A stretch of DNA of 64,000 bases from NCBI GenBank assembly GCA_964423615.1, contig CAYRFQ010000011.1, forward strand, positions 62,001 through 126,000, read 5' to 3'. The position numbers were made by a program, and so were the translations under genes. This DNA comes from CAYRFQ01 sp964423615 (GTDB taxonomy: Bacteria; Planctomycetota; Planctomycetia; Gemmatales; Gemmataceae). The notes under the pieces are model-generated. The model saw nothing but the letters and a program-made list of their open reading frames with translations. It was not told the DNA's origin and ran no database searches. Positions 50,612 to 58,852 of this stretch are shown here, piece by piece. Each line of letters starts with the position of its first letter. The stretch's first letter is position 1.

Positions 50612-52897
50612 TCACCCCCGACTGACGATCTGCAATTTCGCCATCTTGGCTCGAAAGCTCCGTTCGCCGTGGGAAGGAAAGAGCACTTTGACGGTTTGGG
50701 TCGCTCCAACGCCATGCACTTGTGTGATTTTTCCGGCTCCATATTTTTCATGAAGAACGACAGAGCCAACTGTGTATTCATCGGGGTTCGCAGGAGTCAC
50801 CTTGGCCGGTGACTCGGAGACTGGGTCATCTTGTCCACGAGGTTTATTTTGCTTTTTGAGATGGTCAATGGCGACGCCCGCGTCGATCCAACCCTCTTCG
50901 GATGCTGTAGTCCCGGTGCGGAATTGGTTTGCAGCGCTTGTCGGATCGTCTCGGTCCCCGAGGTGTTCTCGATCGATGCCCTCCTCCGGCAACTCGAAGA
51001 GAAATCCGCTCGGCTCGGCCCAAAGGGTTTGCCCTCGGAACTCCCGGACTTCTGCTAGTGTCAGGTAGAGTTCTTCCTTCGCACGGGTCATTCCGACGAA
51101 CGCCAGCCGTCGTTCTTCTTCTACTTCCTCTTCTTTTTGTTGGGCTCGGTGATGGGGTAAGATGCCCTCCTCGACCGCCATCATGTATACGACAGGGAAC
51201 TCCAATCCCTTGGAGGCGTGCAACGTCATGACAGACACACAATCCTGAGTTTCATCCCACCCGTCGAGGTCGCTTGCAAGGGTGATGTTCTCCAAGAAGT
51301 CGATGATCGTGTGCTCGTCGTTCTCTTGACCAAACTGTTTGGCTGCCGTGATCAACTCTTCCACGTTTGCGAGTCGTTGGTCGTCTTCCGAGTCGCCCGT
51401 GGCCAGCATATCTCTGTAGCCCGTTTGGTCGATGACTTCCTTGAGAACGACGTCCGGCGAGAACGACAAAAACTCCCTCAAATTCGCCATCGTCGCGTAG
51501 AATTGTTTGAGTCCTTTTCGAGCTTTCCCTTTGATCGTGTCGATCCTATCGACCTCCCCGGCTGCATCGAGCAACGGTAACTCTCTGGGTTCGGCATAAT
51601 CTACAAGTCGCTGGAGAGATACTTTGCCGATTCCACGTGCTGGCTCGTTGATGATCCGTAGGAAAGATACGTCGTCGCGAGGGTTGACCAACAAACGTAA
51701 ATACGCCAGGATGTCGCGGTTTTCTTTTCGGTCGTAGAAGGCGAGTCCGCGAACGATCTGAAACGGTACCCGATGTTTCACGAAGGCGCTTTCCAAAGTC
51801 CGTGTGAGGGCATTCATCCGAAGGAAGATGGCGAAGTCGTGGTACTTTCGTTTTCCAGATTTCACGGCTTCCTGGATCCGTCGGACGATGCCGTCGGCTT
51901 CGTCCACGGACGTCTTGAAGGTGATCACACCGACAGGAACGCCTTCGGGATTCTCTGTTGTGAGGCCTCGGGACTTTCGTTGCGAGTTGAACGCGATGAG
52001 GTGACTAGCCGTTCGCAAGATCGCTCTGGTGCTGCGGTAGTTCGCCGCGAGGGTGATAGTCCGGGCTTGGGGATAATCGCGTTCAAAGTCGAGGATGTTG
52101 CGGATGTCCGAACCACGGAACTTGTAGATCGACTGATCAGGGTCACCCACAACGCAAATGTTTTGGTTGTCCTTGGAAAAGGCGCGTGCGATTTCGTACT
52201 GTGCTTTATTTGTGTCCTGGTATTCGTCGACAAGGACGTAGCGGAATCGTTCATCGAGTTCGGCCCGGAGGTCTGGACGGTTCTTCAACACTAACGCTAA
52301 CTGGTAGAGCAAGTCGTCGAAGTCGAAGGCGTTGGCGTCCCGCATTCGTTTCTCGTAAATGGGATAGACGTGGGCCACCGTCTGGGTAAAAAAATCCTTC
52401 GCATCGTGTCCGTACTTCGGTGGCGTGAGGAGTTGATTCTTCGCCCGACTGATGGCCCCCATGATCGTTTCAGGGGTGAACTTGACGTTGTCGAGGTCCG
52501 CTTGCTCGATCGCACTTTTGACCACCTTGACGCGGTCAGTCTGGTCGTAGATCGTGAAGTTCTTCTCAAGGTCAATTCGTTCAGCGTACTCTCGCAGCAA
52601 CCTTGCTCCGAGACTGTGAAAGGTGCTTATCCAGACACGGCAGTTCGGGACCAACGATTCGATCCGCTGCCGCATTTCACCAGCGGCCTTGTTGGTGAAC
52701 GTGATGGCCAAAATGTTGCGGGGTCGAATCCCTTGTTGGATAAGGTACGCCACCCGACGTGTGATGACTCGGGTTTTCCCGCTACCCGGGCCTGCGACGA
52801 CCAGGAGCGGTCCTTCGAGATGTGTCACAGCCTCACGTTGAGACGCTGTGAGGTCCTCCAACAAATCGACTTTGTCCTTGTCCCAGTCATCATTCAT
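50612..52897 (-). CDS. pcrA: UvrD/PcrA-family ATP-dependent DNA helicase
   Basis: 761 residues. A superfamily 1A 3'-5' helicase of DNA repair and replication. Motifs in order: LTASQREAVTH, Walker A VVAGPGSGKTRVITRRVAYL near 33-52, ITFTNKAAGEM, YVLVDEYQDTNKAQYE (Walker B) near 225, VVGDPDQSIYKFRGSD, LAANYRST, VSVMTLHASKGLEFPVVYM near 565, and FVGMTRAKEELYL. The C tail SVVLHEKYGAGKIT and VKVLFPSHGERSF is the PcrA-type Tudor-like end that contacts RNA polymerase. AGGAAGG lies 6 bases before ATG 52897. Divergent from acpS. Confidence 0.96.
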   Translation of the reverse strand: MNDDWDKDKVDLLEDLTASQREAVTHLEGPLLVVAGPGSGKTRVITRRVAYLIQQGIRPRNILAITFTNKAAGEMRQRIESLVPNCRVWISTFHSLGARLLREYAERIDLEKNFTIYDQTDRVKVVKSAIEQADLDNVKFTPETIMGAISRAKNQLLTPPKYGHDAKDFFTQTVAHVYPIYEKRMRDANAFDFDDLLYQLALVLKNRPDLRAELDERFRYVLVDEYQDTNKAQYEIARAFSKDNQNICVVGDPDQSIYKFRGSDIRNILDFERDYPQARTITLAANYRSTRAILRTASHLIAFNSQRKSRGLTTENPEGVPVGVITFKTSVDEADGIVRRIQEAVKSGKRKYHDFAIFLRMNALTRTLESAFVKHRVPFQIVRGLAFYDRKENRDILAYLRLLVNPRDDVSFLRIINEPARGIGKVSLQRLVDYAEPRELPLLDAAGEVDRIDTIKGKARKGLKQFYATMANLREFLSFSPDVVLKEVIDQTGYRDMLATGDSEDDQRLANVEELITAAKQFGQENDEHTIIDFLENITLASDLDGWDETQDCVSVMTLHASKGLEFPVVYMMAVEEGILPHHRAQQKEEEVEEERRLAFVGMTRAKEELYLTLAEVREFRGQTLWAEPSGFLFELPEEGIDREHLGDRDDPTSAANQFRTGTTASEEGWIDAGVAIDHLKKQNKPRGQDDPVSESPAKVTPANPDEYTVGSVVLHEKYGAGKITQVHGVGATQTVKVLFPSHGERSFRAKMAKLQIVSRG

Positions 52898-53059
52898 GGT
52901 CAACCTTCCTTCCCCACCTGTCGGGGTCGATTGGGTTTCCCCAAGTGTACAACTTTACCGATTGTACAATTCCCGGCACTTTTTGCTAAGATCAGAAACC
53001 TCGGGAAAAATGACCGAACGACACGCCTGACCCAAGGAATGGAAGAGGCTCGACCCTTT

Positions 53060-53470
53060 ATGGAAATCGTGGGAATAGGTACGGACATCATCGAGTGTTC
53101 GCGGATTGGCAAGATGATCGAACAACACGGCGAGTTGTTCTTAACGCGTGTCTACACCCCTTCAGAGATTCGATACTGTCACGCAAATAGAGATTCGACG
53201 GAACGATTTGCCGGACGTTGGGCGGCCAAGGAAGCCATCTTGAAATGTCTTGGAACGGGATGGCGCAACGGTATCGCCTGGACAGACATGGAAATCCGAA
53301 ATGATCCGACGGGAGCCCCTCATGTTTACGTTTCGGGTGTTGCCCGCGAACATGCCCTGGAACAAGGTATCTCCAAGATCCTCATTTCGATCTCGCACTG
53401 TCGGGCTTATGCGACGGCTTACGCCATGGGGGTAACCGGAAGCACCCCGCTGCCACCAATTCCCGATTAG
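53060..53470 (+). CDS. acpS: Holo-[acyl-carrier-protein] synthase
   Basis: 136 residues. It transfers 4'-phosphopantetheine from CoA to the serine of ACP. The start MEIVGIGTDIIECSRI carries the metal-binding Asp, and FAGRWAAKEAILKCLGTG carries the catalytic Glu/Lys region; ISISHCRAYATAYAM is the C-terminal signature. ATG 53060 was preferred because MEIVGIGTD matches the usual start; an in-frame ATG at 53039 adds MEEARPF. A functional trimer is expected. It lies next to pcrA but on the other strand. Confidence 0.95.
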   Translation: MEIVGIGTDIIECSRIGKMIEQHGELFLTRVYTPSEIRYCHANRDSTERFAGRWAAKEAILKCLGTGWRNGIAWTDMEIRNDPTGAPHVYVSGVAREHALEQGISKILISISHCRAYATAYAMGVTGSTPLPPIPD

Positions 53471-53499
53471 GGCGACTGAAGTTTTGTTGCTTTTGGAGC

Positions 53500-53525
53500 G
53501 CGGCTTGACGCCGCTTCTGTCTTCT
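53500..53525 (+). terminator. Possible acpS terminator
   Basis: GCGGC (53500-53504) pairs with GCCGC (53510-53514) over a 5-base loop, followed by TTCTGTCTTCT. The stem is short but G/C rich and sits 30 bases after acpS. Confidence 0.4.
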
Positions 53526-53594
53526 GTCTGGTTTTCGAACAGGCCCCAGTCATCCGGAATAGCTTTGTCGTAGGTCCCGTCTCACTCGACGGAG

Positions 53595-53792
53595 CTACTG
53601 CACCACGTCCACAATCAACTGTCGAGCGACCTTGTAAGCTTGCCGCAAGGTTGTTGCTCGAGCTTCGAGTTGCCCTTCGTTGAAGTACTTTCCGTGTTCC
53701 GATTCCGGAAGCCCGGCCAGCGCCAAAGTGACCGGAAGTAATCGCATGAACTCGTTGACTCGTTGTTGTTGTTTTTCTGCCTCGGGGGTCAT
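53595..53792 (-). CDS. Small helical protein of unknown function
   Basis: 65 residues, mostly helical: AEKQQQRVNEFMRLLPVTLALAG then GQLEARATTLRQAYKVARQLIVDV, joined by a turn with ESEHGKYFN. No signal peptide or membrane helix; AAAGG lies just upstream. Its codon use and composition look like a real gene. It is between acpS and the end of the lipopolysaccharide operon, on the same strand as the latter. Function unknown. Confidence 0.6.
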   Translation of the reverse strand: MTPEAEKQQQRVNEFMRLLPVTLALAGLPESEHGKYFNEGQLEARATTLRQAYKVARQLIVDVVQ

Positions 53793-53909
53793 GGCGTAAC
53801 CTTTGTGAATAGAAGGAAGAATGGTGTCACGAATACGACAGCGGTCTTCCTTCCAGGTTACTGATCTGGGAAAGGTATCTCAACCCATGGGGACCGAGAG
53901 GGGTAGGGC

Positions 53910-55100
53910 TCATGCGGCCGCTTTTTTCGCTGCAATCTGTTCAAACAACTGGCGAAGTTGTTGGTAATGATGATCGAACGTCCATGAGTTGCCTGTCTTG
54001 CGGGCTGCAGATGCACAACGGTTTCTGTGTTCAGGGTCCAGGAGTTGGGCCATCGACCACGCGAGTTGAGAATGGTTGTGGGGGTCGTCCACGACATAAC
54101 CATTCTGGCCCTGCTCTAGTAATTCGCTCGCGCCGTTGTACCGCGTCGTGACGACTGGAAGGGCACACGCCAGTGCTTCCAGGGCCACCAACGAGCAGGG
54201 ATCGTAAAAGGTGGGATGAATCAAAAAGTCGGCAGCGAAGTAAGCTTCTCGCATCTCTCCGCAGTGTCCCACGAACGTCACCTTGTCGGCAATCCCCAAC
54301 CGTTGGGCCATTCGAAGGTAGCGCCGGTGGTTGGGATGTCCCGCCACGACGAGACGGAACTCGCGTGCTCGTGGTTGATATTCCGGCGTGTTGAAAAGAG
54401 TCGCAACGCTGTGCAACAGAGGGACAAGTCCCTTGAGTCGATAGTTCATTGCGGCAAACAACCCAACAGTTTCGTTGGCTGGGATGTTCCATCGTGATCG
54501 CCATTCGAGTCGCCGACGAGGTCGGTCCGTCTCACAGAAGCGATTTGGATCGATCGCGCTGCGGATGACGTGAAGTTGCTCCGGTTGGATGCCATAGTGT
54601 TCGTGGAAGTGCCGCCGAACCATGAAACTGTTGACGACGATGGCCGTCGGAGGACAAGCGAGATACTGCTTCTGTTCCAGACGAGTGAACGACCGGTGTG
54701 CCAGATCTCCGCCCTTTAAGACCCGAACCAGATAACGCATCCACTCCTGTGGATATTTCCGGAGGTTGTGCTCGAACGACGCAGCATGGAGTCCACCCTG
54801 CGGGTAGAGGATATCCTGGCCCCACGTTTTATTGAACCCTATGGACACGTCATGGACATTGCTTGCAAGTGCCTTTTCGCACCTGGCAGCAAACTTCCAC
54901 GGACGAAGAAAACGGGGACCACTCACTCTCGGGATTCTGTGATATTGGACACCATCGGGCATCCGTGTCTCGTCCCATCGGCTGGCATACAAGTGGACCT
55001 GGTGTCCTTCCGATAGGAGTCGACGTGCGAGGTCCGTAATGTAGGTTTCACACCCACCTCGTTCGGGGAGGACGCTCTCGTAACAAAAAGCAATGTTCAT
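53910..55100 (-). CDS. Glycosyltransferase family 4 (WaaG-like lipopolysaccharide core transferase)
   Basis: 396 residues. A GT-B fold enzyme. N-terminal MNIAFCYESVLPERGGCETY (the donor-side GG loop), then GFNKTWGQDILYPQGG, which is the WaaG-like acceptor region. C-terminal nucleotide-sugar site: GHCGEMREAYFAADFLIHPTFYDPCSLVALEALACALPVVTT, with the E-x7-E motif. It probably adds glucose or another hexose to the core heptose. ATG 55100 overlaps the stop of the kinase gene (ATGA) and has GAGG upstream. Last gene of the lipopolysaccharide operon. Confidence 0.9.
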   Translation of the reverse strand: MNIAFCYESVLPERGGCETYITDLARRLLSEGHQVHLYASRWDETRMPDGVQYHRIPRVSGPRFLRPWKFAARCEKALASNVHDVSIGFNKTWGQDILYPQGGLHAASFEHNLRKYPQEWMRYLVRVLKGGDLAHRSFTRLEQKQYLACPPTAIVVNSFMVRRHFHEHYGIQPEQLHVIRSAIDPNRFCETDRPRRRLEWRSRWNIPANETVGLFAAMNYRLKGLVPLLHSVATLFNTPEYQPRAREFRLVVAGHPNHRRYLRMAQRLGIADKVTFVGHCGEMREAYFAADFLIHPTFYDPCSLVALEALACALPVVTTRYNGASELLEQGQNGYVVDDPHNHSQLAWSMAQLLDPEHRNRCASAARKTGNSWTFDHHYQQLRQLFEQIAAKKAAA

Positions 55101-56014
55101 GCCGCAGCCTCTTTCTTGCTGGAACTCTGCCGCTCGATCCTTCGGAGTCGTTTCTCGTTGTGATCCTTGTAACGCCACCACTTCACTCGAATACACCATT
55201 CGAAAAACTTGGTCCGGAGACCACGGCGGGAACCTTGTCGGTAGAGTCTCCAAAAACGGATACAATCCCGAGTCGTCACGCCTTCAACGTCAGTGGAGTA
55301 AAGCAACTGGGCGAGATCCTTGATCTGCCACCAAGTCCTTGTCACTGGATGGTGCCCTAGGCGGTGGAAGTCGATCAAGTGCAAATCACCTTGGAGACTC
55401 TCCCTTTGATATTGTCCCGCCCAGCCGTAAATGACCGCGCGGGGCAGATAGAAATGACAGAGATAAAGGTCCTTGTGAAAATGATTTCGTGTATGGAGTT
55501 TACGCGAGAGTCGGGCCATCTCGACGACGAGGGCCTTCTTCCACGTCAAAAAATCGCTAGGAGCAAGGACATCCTGGGCATAGGGGATCGCCTGATGCAA
55601 GGGGAGCATGTCGGCTAATTCTTTGATGGCGAGCATACTTTGAAGTTTCCATCCTGGACCAGCATACTCCGCCCCAGCGACAGGAGTTGGGACAGGTATT
55701 CCTTGTGCTTCAGCCCAGTTCAGGTGGCGCCACTCCTGCAGACCCGGAGCCCAATGTGCCCAAGGGAACAGAAGTGAGAAAAGACCTTGCCACCAAGGAA
55801 GCTGGTAATGGCGTTTGAGATACACGCTAAGCTGTTGACCGTTTTTCTTGATGATCCACCGACACGTCGAACGTCCCTGTTTCTCGTGAAAGTCGTCTGT
55901 GGGAATGACCGTCATGATGGTGTCCGGCCAGTCATTACCAACGAACTCGATCCAATCGGGGCGAGCTTTTATTGTCCGACATCCTCGGAAGAGCCGAGCG
56001 AAGAAGTTTCTCAT
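55097..56014 (-). CDS. Lipopolysaccharide core kinase (WaaP/InaA family)
   Basis: 305 residues. A eukaryote-like kinase fold that phosphorylates core heptose. The segment CRWIIKKNGQQLSVYLKRHYQ holds the ATP lysine, HKDLYLCHFYL is the catalytic loop (Asp as base), and LIDFHRLGHH is the DFG-equivalent metal loop. The basic C tail (RLRRIERQSSSKKEAAA) may touch the membrane. Its start overlaps the stop of the larger kinase gene by 4 bases, and its end overlaps the glycosyltransferase start by 4, so the three are translationally coupled. Confidence 0.9.
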   Translation of the reverse strand: MRNFFARLFRGCRTIKARPDWIEFVGNDWPDTIMTVIPTDDFHEKQGRSTCRWIIKKNGQQLSVYLKRHYQLPWWQGLFSLLFPWAHWAPGLQEWRHLNWAEAQGIPVPTPVAGAEYAGPGWKLQSMLAIKELADMLPLHQAIPYAQDVLAPSDFLTWKKALVVEMARLSRKLHTRNHFHKDLYLCHFYLPRAVIYGWAGQYQRESLQGDLHLIDFHRLGHHPVTRTWWQIKDLAQLLYSTDVEGVTTRDCIRFWRLYRQGSRRGLRTKFFEWCIRVKWWRYKDHNEKRLRRIERQSSSKKEAAA

Positions 56015-57612
56015 AAAGTGGCTAACTCCTCTCTCGACTCTTCATCCAGATCAACCACAGAGTGAGGCAGTGCCAGCTGTTGTATCTCATGGCTACCTTG
56101 ACGGCTTACTGTCAGAAAGTAAGCGAACTCGTCTTGAGAACACAACGATCCGAGCTGATCCCAGGTTTCCGACAGGTTGTGTCGAGGGTGTTGCCTCTTC
56201 ACTCTTTCGGGGGCATTGATCATCACGGTGTGGGCTGTGCTTGAAATTTTAACTCCGAGGACATCTGGTCCTTCAATGCTATATCCAACCTGGTGGGCTT
56301 TGTGGCATATAGCCCCGGCCTGGGAAAGGACGGAGCGTCGCAGTCGAGCGTTAGCTGCTCCGGTGGTCTTCACCAACCAGACATCCAGCGGCACGCAATC
56401 TCGAACCTGTTCGGTGAGGAGGAACGACCGCAGTGTGCCGCACTCCATGACTTTGTGACCAACGGCCAAAACTGTCGGCACCGGGAACCCGAATCGTTCC
56501 AACCGAAAGATCGTTTTGGCCACCTCGAATTGTTTTCCAACCAGAGACTTTTTTCGAAACCAGTTCCAGAAACGAGTCGTCGGAGGATCTTGGTCTTGAA
56601 CAACGAGTGTTGCCGGGGATTGCCTCGTCTCAGAGATGTTTGTTGGTGGTAAAGTCAGGTCGAAAACCAGTCCCCCGTCATTCGCACACGATTCCGGCTT
56701 GGCGTACACATCCTCTAACACTTCGGGTACTCGTCCACCAACATCTGTCGCAAATTCACGGCTGAAGCAGAAGGTCTCCCCCTCGAACCAGATCAAGTTT
56801 TGTGCACCAGCCCGCAAGGGAGGTTGTCGCATTTCATGAAATCGACTTTTGTGCCACAGGCGACGTCGTCGCTGTCGAATAAACCGGAGTGCAGCCGAGA
56901 ATGAAGGGACGTGGGTCTCAAGAGTCTCCATCGTATCGAGGTAGCATCGCAGGAAGGATAGTTGTTGCTCCTCTGGAGCAAGATACGGGGCGATGGTGGC
57001 ATGCAAAGAAGACAAATCCCGAAGGCGGTTGTTCCACGAACGTGAACGAACGGCTCGCTGCCAGTCAAGCAGGATGATGTCATCCAGCTTTGCCGTTGAG
57101 AACAGGACGTGCTTGGAGTAGAGGTCTTTGTGGACCCATCCCGTAGCATGAAAACGAGCGATTGTCGTTGCCAAGGACGTGAAGACCTCTTGACGGTCCA
57201 GGTGACAGTCGAGGTTTTCCAATAATTCACGCAAATCAACGACTTCTATGCATTCTTTGAGGAGTAAGAACGCTTGTCCCTGGTCATCTTCTCCAGCAGC
57301 GATGGGGGTCGGAATTCCGACCACCTGCTTCTTGCGCATGACTTGGAGTGTGTGAAATTCACGAACAGACTTGGACGTCCAACCAAATCCATTGGTCCAG
57401 TTTTCCAAGCGATCTTTCCATCTCGTCTGGTGTTCTCTTTTGAGAAAACACTGCTGGTGTTGAGTGCCGTTACCAACCTCAACCCGAGACACATTGCGGT
57501 CGAGGTGTCCGGAGTAGATGACCCCTTGCAGGTTGAGAAAGTCGGAGACGGTCTTGAGTCCGTAGTGTTGCAAGAGTCGCTGGTAGTCAGGATGAATGAG
57601 CAATTTAGGCAT
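56011..57612 (-). CDS. Tandem lipopolysaccharide kinase: active WaaP-like domain plus degenerate second domain
   Basis: 533 residues, about twice the usual kinase size. The N-terminal domain (about 30-260) is a complete WaaP/RfaP-like kinase: QCFLKREHQ (ATP lysine), LLLKECIE hinge, HKDLYSKHVLF catalytic loop and ILLDWQRAVR metal loop. The C-terminal domain (about 290-533) repeats the fold with a lysine in VGKQFEVAKTIFRLE and a hinge in SFLLTEQVRDC. Its catalytic loop, however, reads GYSIEGPDVLGVKI with no HxD, and the metal loop has become VMINAPERVK. It is probably a pseudokinase. ATG 57612 gives MPKLLIHP; the longer frame to 57675 has no better site. It sits between the heptosyltransferase and the second kinase gene. 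Confidence 0.85.
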   Translation of the reverse strand: MPKLLIHPDYQRLLQHYGLKTVSDFLNLQGVIYSGHLDRNVSRVEVGNGTQHQQCFLKREHQTRWKDRLENWTNGFGWTSKSVREFHTLQVMRKKQVVGIPTPIAAGEDDQGQAFLLLKECIEVVDLRELLENLDCHLDRQEVFTSLATTIARFHATGWVHKDLYSKHVLFSTAKLDDIILLDWQRAVRSRSWNNRLRDLSSLHATIAPYLAPEEQQLSFLRCYLDTMETLETHVPSFSAALRFIRQRRRRLWHKSRFHEMRQPPLRAGAQNLIWFEGETFCFSREFATDVGGRVPEVLEDVYAKPESCANDGGLVFDLTLPPTNISETRQSPATLVVQDQDPPTTRFWNWFRKKSLVGKQFEVAKTIFRLERFGFPVPTVLAVGHKVMECGTLRSFLLTEQVRDCVPLDVWLVKTTGAANARLRRSVLSQAGAICHKAHQVGYSIEGPDVLGVKISSTAHTVMINAPERVKRQHPRHNLSETWDQLGSLCSQDEFAYFLTVSRQGSHEIQQLALPHSVVDLDEESREELATL

Positions 57613-57692
57613 CGAGTGGCTTCGCTTTGTTGGAGGGTAATGCGACGTCACGCCATCAGACCGACACGTATTCAATTGATAGGACGTGCCCG

Positions 57693-58763
57693 TTACGCCA
57701 CTTTCTTGTCGGGTGTCTTTTCAGCAGAAGGCGAACATCGCGACAGCAAGTTGATCGCCTCGACAAACACCTCATTGGCGGTCAGTTCTTTCATACATCT
57801 GTGATCCAACGGACACACTCGGAGTTGACAAGGCCCACAGGGAACATCCCGTTGCAGACAAGTTTCTTTGGCGTGGTAGGTGACGGTCCAGGGTATATGC
57901 GTTGGGCCAAAAAGACTCACGACGGGCTTGTCAAAGGCTGCTGCAAAATGCCTCGGGCCACTGTCGGTGGTGATCAACATGTCAGCGCGACGGACACATC
58001 CCTTGGTCAGTCCAATCGACTGGGGCACGTCGGCCAGAGTCTTGACTCCATCCCTTCGAGAAAGGTTCGCGATCTGACGTGCCAGGTCCCGTTCCTTTGG
58101 TCCACAAAGCACCAGTATGCCACTGCCTCGCTCCTCGACCAGTTTTCGGGCGAGTGTTGCGAAGTATTCTGTTGGCCAGTGTTTGGCAGCACCATAGGCA
58201 GCTCCTGGGTTGAGGCAAATGATCTCTGGGTACTTGCCCAGGTCGTAGCGTTCCCAAACCATTGTGGTCGCTTCCTCATCCTGGGGAGTTGTATACAGCT
58301 TCATCCGAACCCCAGGATGGGGACACCCGACTTGTTCCACCAAGAGGTTGTAGGCGTCGATGATGGGGCTCGGTTTGAAGTGTCCCTTCTCGTCCCGGAG
58401 TGGCTCCAGTCGGTCAGTCAGTAACCATCTGCGACCGTAGCGGTTGTACCCAATACGTCGACGACATTTCCCAGCCCAAGCGACCATAGCTGACCGAAAC
58501 GAATTGGGGAATATCACAGCAAGATCGATTCCGCGTCGACGAAGTTTCCAGGCGACACCGGGCCACCGACGCGACAACGGTCCCTTCTTCTCGAGGGGAA
58601 TGAGTTCGTCGAACCAGGGTGCTCCTTCGAGGACATCTCCGACGTAAGGCTTGAGGATCCCGACGAACGAGGCCGAAGAGAAATGATGTCGTAGACTCCG
58701 AATGGCAGGCGTTGCCATGACGACATCGCCAATCCAGTTTGGGAGAAATACCGCAATTCTCAT
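57693..58763 (-). CDS. waaF: Lipopolysaccharide heptosyltransferase II-like (GT9)
   Basis: 356 residues. A family 9 glycosyltransferase that transfers L-glycero-D-manno-heptose from ADP-heptose to the inner core. N-terminal MRIAVFLPNWIGDVVMATPA contains the acceptor-domain Asp; ICLNPGAAYGAAKHWP is the linker site; ITTDSGPRHFAAAFDKPVV near 265-285 and GPTHIPWT bind ADP-heptose. These are WaaF-type signatures (KHWP and DSGPRH). AAGGAA precedes ATG 58763. Placement right after hldE supports the role. Confidence 0.93.
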   Translation of the reverse strand: MRIAVFLPNWIGDVVMATPAIRSLRHHFSSASFVGILKPYVGDVLEGAPWFDELIPLEKKGPLSRRWPGVAWKLRRRGIDLAVIFPNSFRSAMVAWAGKCRRRIGYNRYGRRWLLTDRLEPLRDEKGHFKPSPIIDAYNLLVEQVGCPHPGVRMKLYTTPQDEEATTMVWERYDLGKYPEIICLNPGAAYGAAKHWPTEYFATLARKLVEERGSGILVLCGPKERDLARQIANLSRRDGVKTLADVPQSIGLTKGCVRRADMLITTDSGPRHFAAAFDKPVVSLFGPTHIPWTVTYHAKETCLQRDVPCGPCQLRVCPLDHRCMKELTANEVFVEAINLLSRCSPSAEKTPDKKVA

Positions 58764-58821
58764 CGAGAGTTCCTTCTCACTGGGGTGCCTGTGCTGCGAA
58801 GACAAGGGATCGATGCACTTT

Positions 58822-58840
58822 CTGGTCTGACCCAGACCAG
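58822..58840 (-). repeat. Perfect short palindrome between waaF and hldE
   Basis: CTGGTCTG (58822-58829) and CAGACCAG (58833-58840) with a 3-base loop in the 89-base gap. The bases after it (GCGATAATGACTCT) resemble the segment after the palindrome in repeat copy B. It may tune read-through from hldE into the downstream transferase genes. Confidence 0.5.
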
Positions 58841-58852
58841 GCGATAATGACT

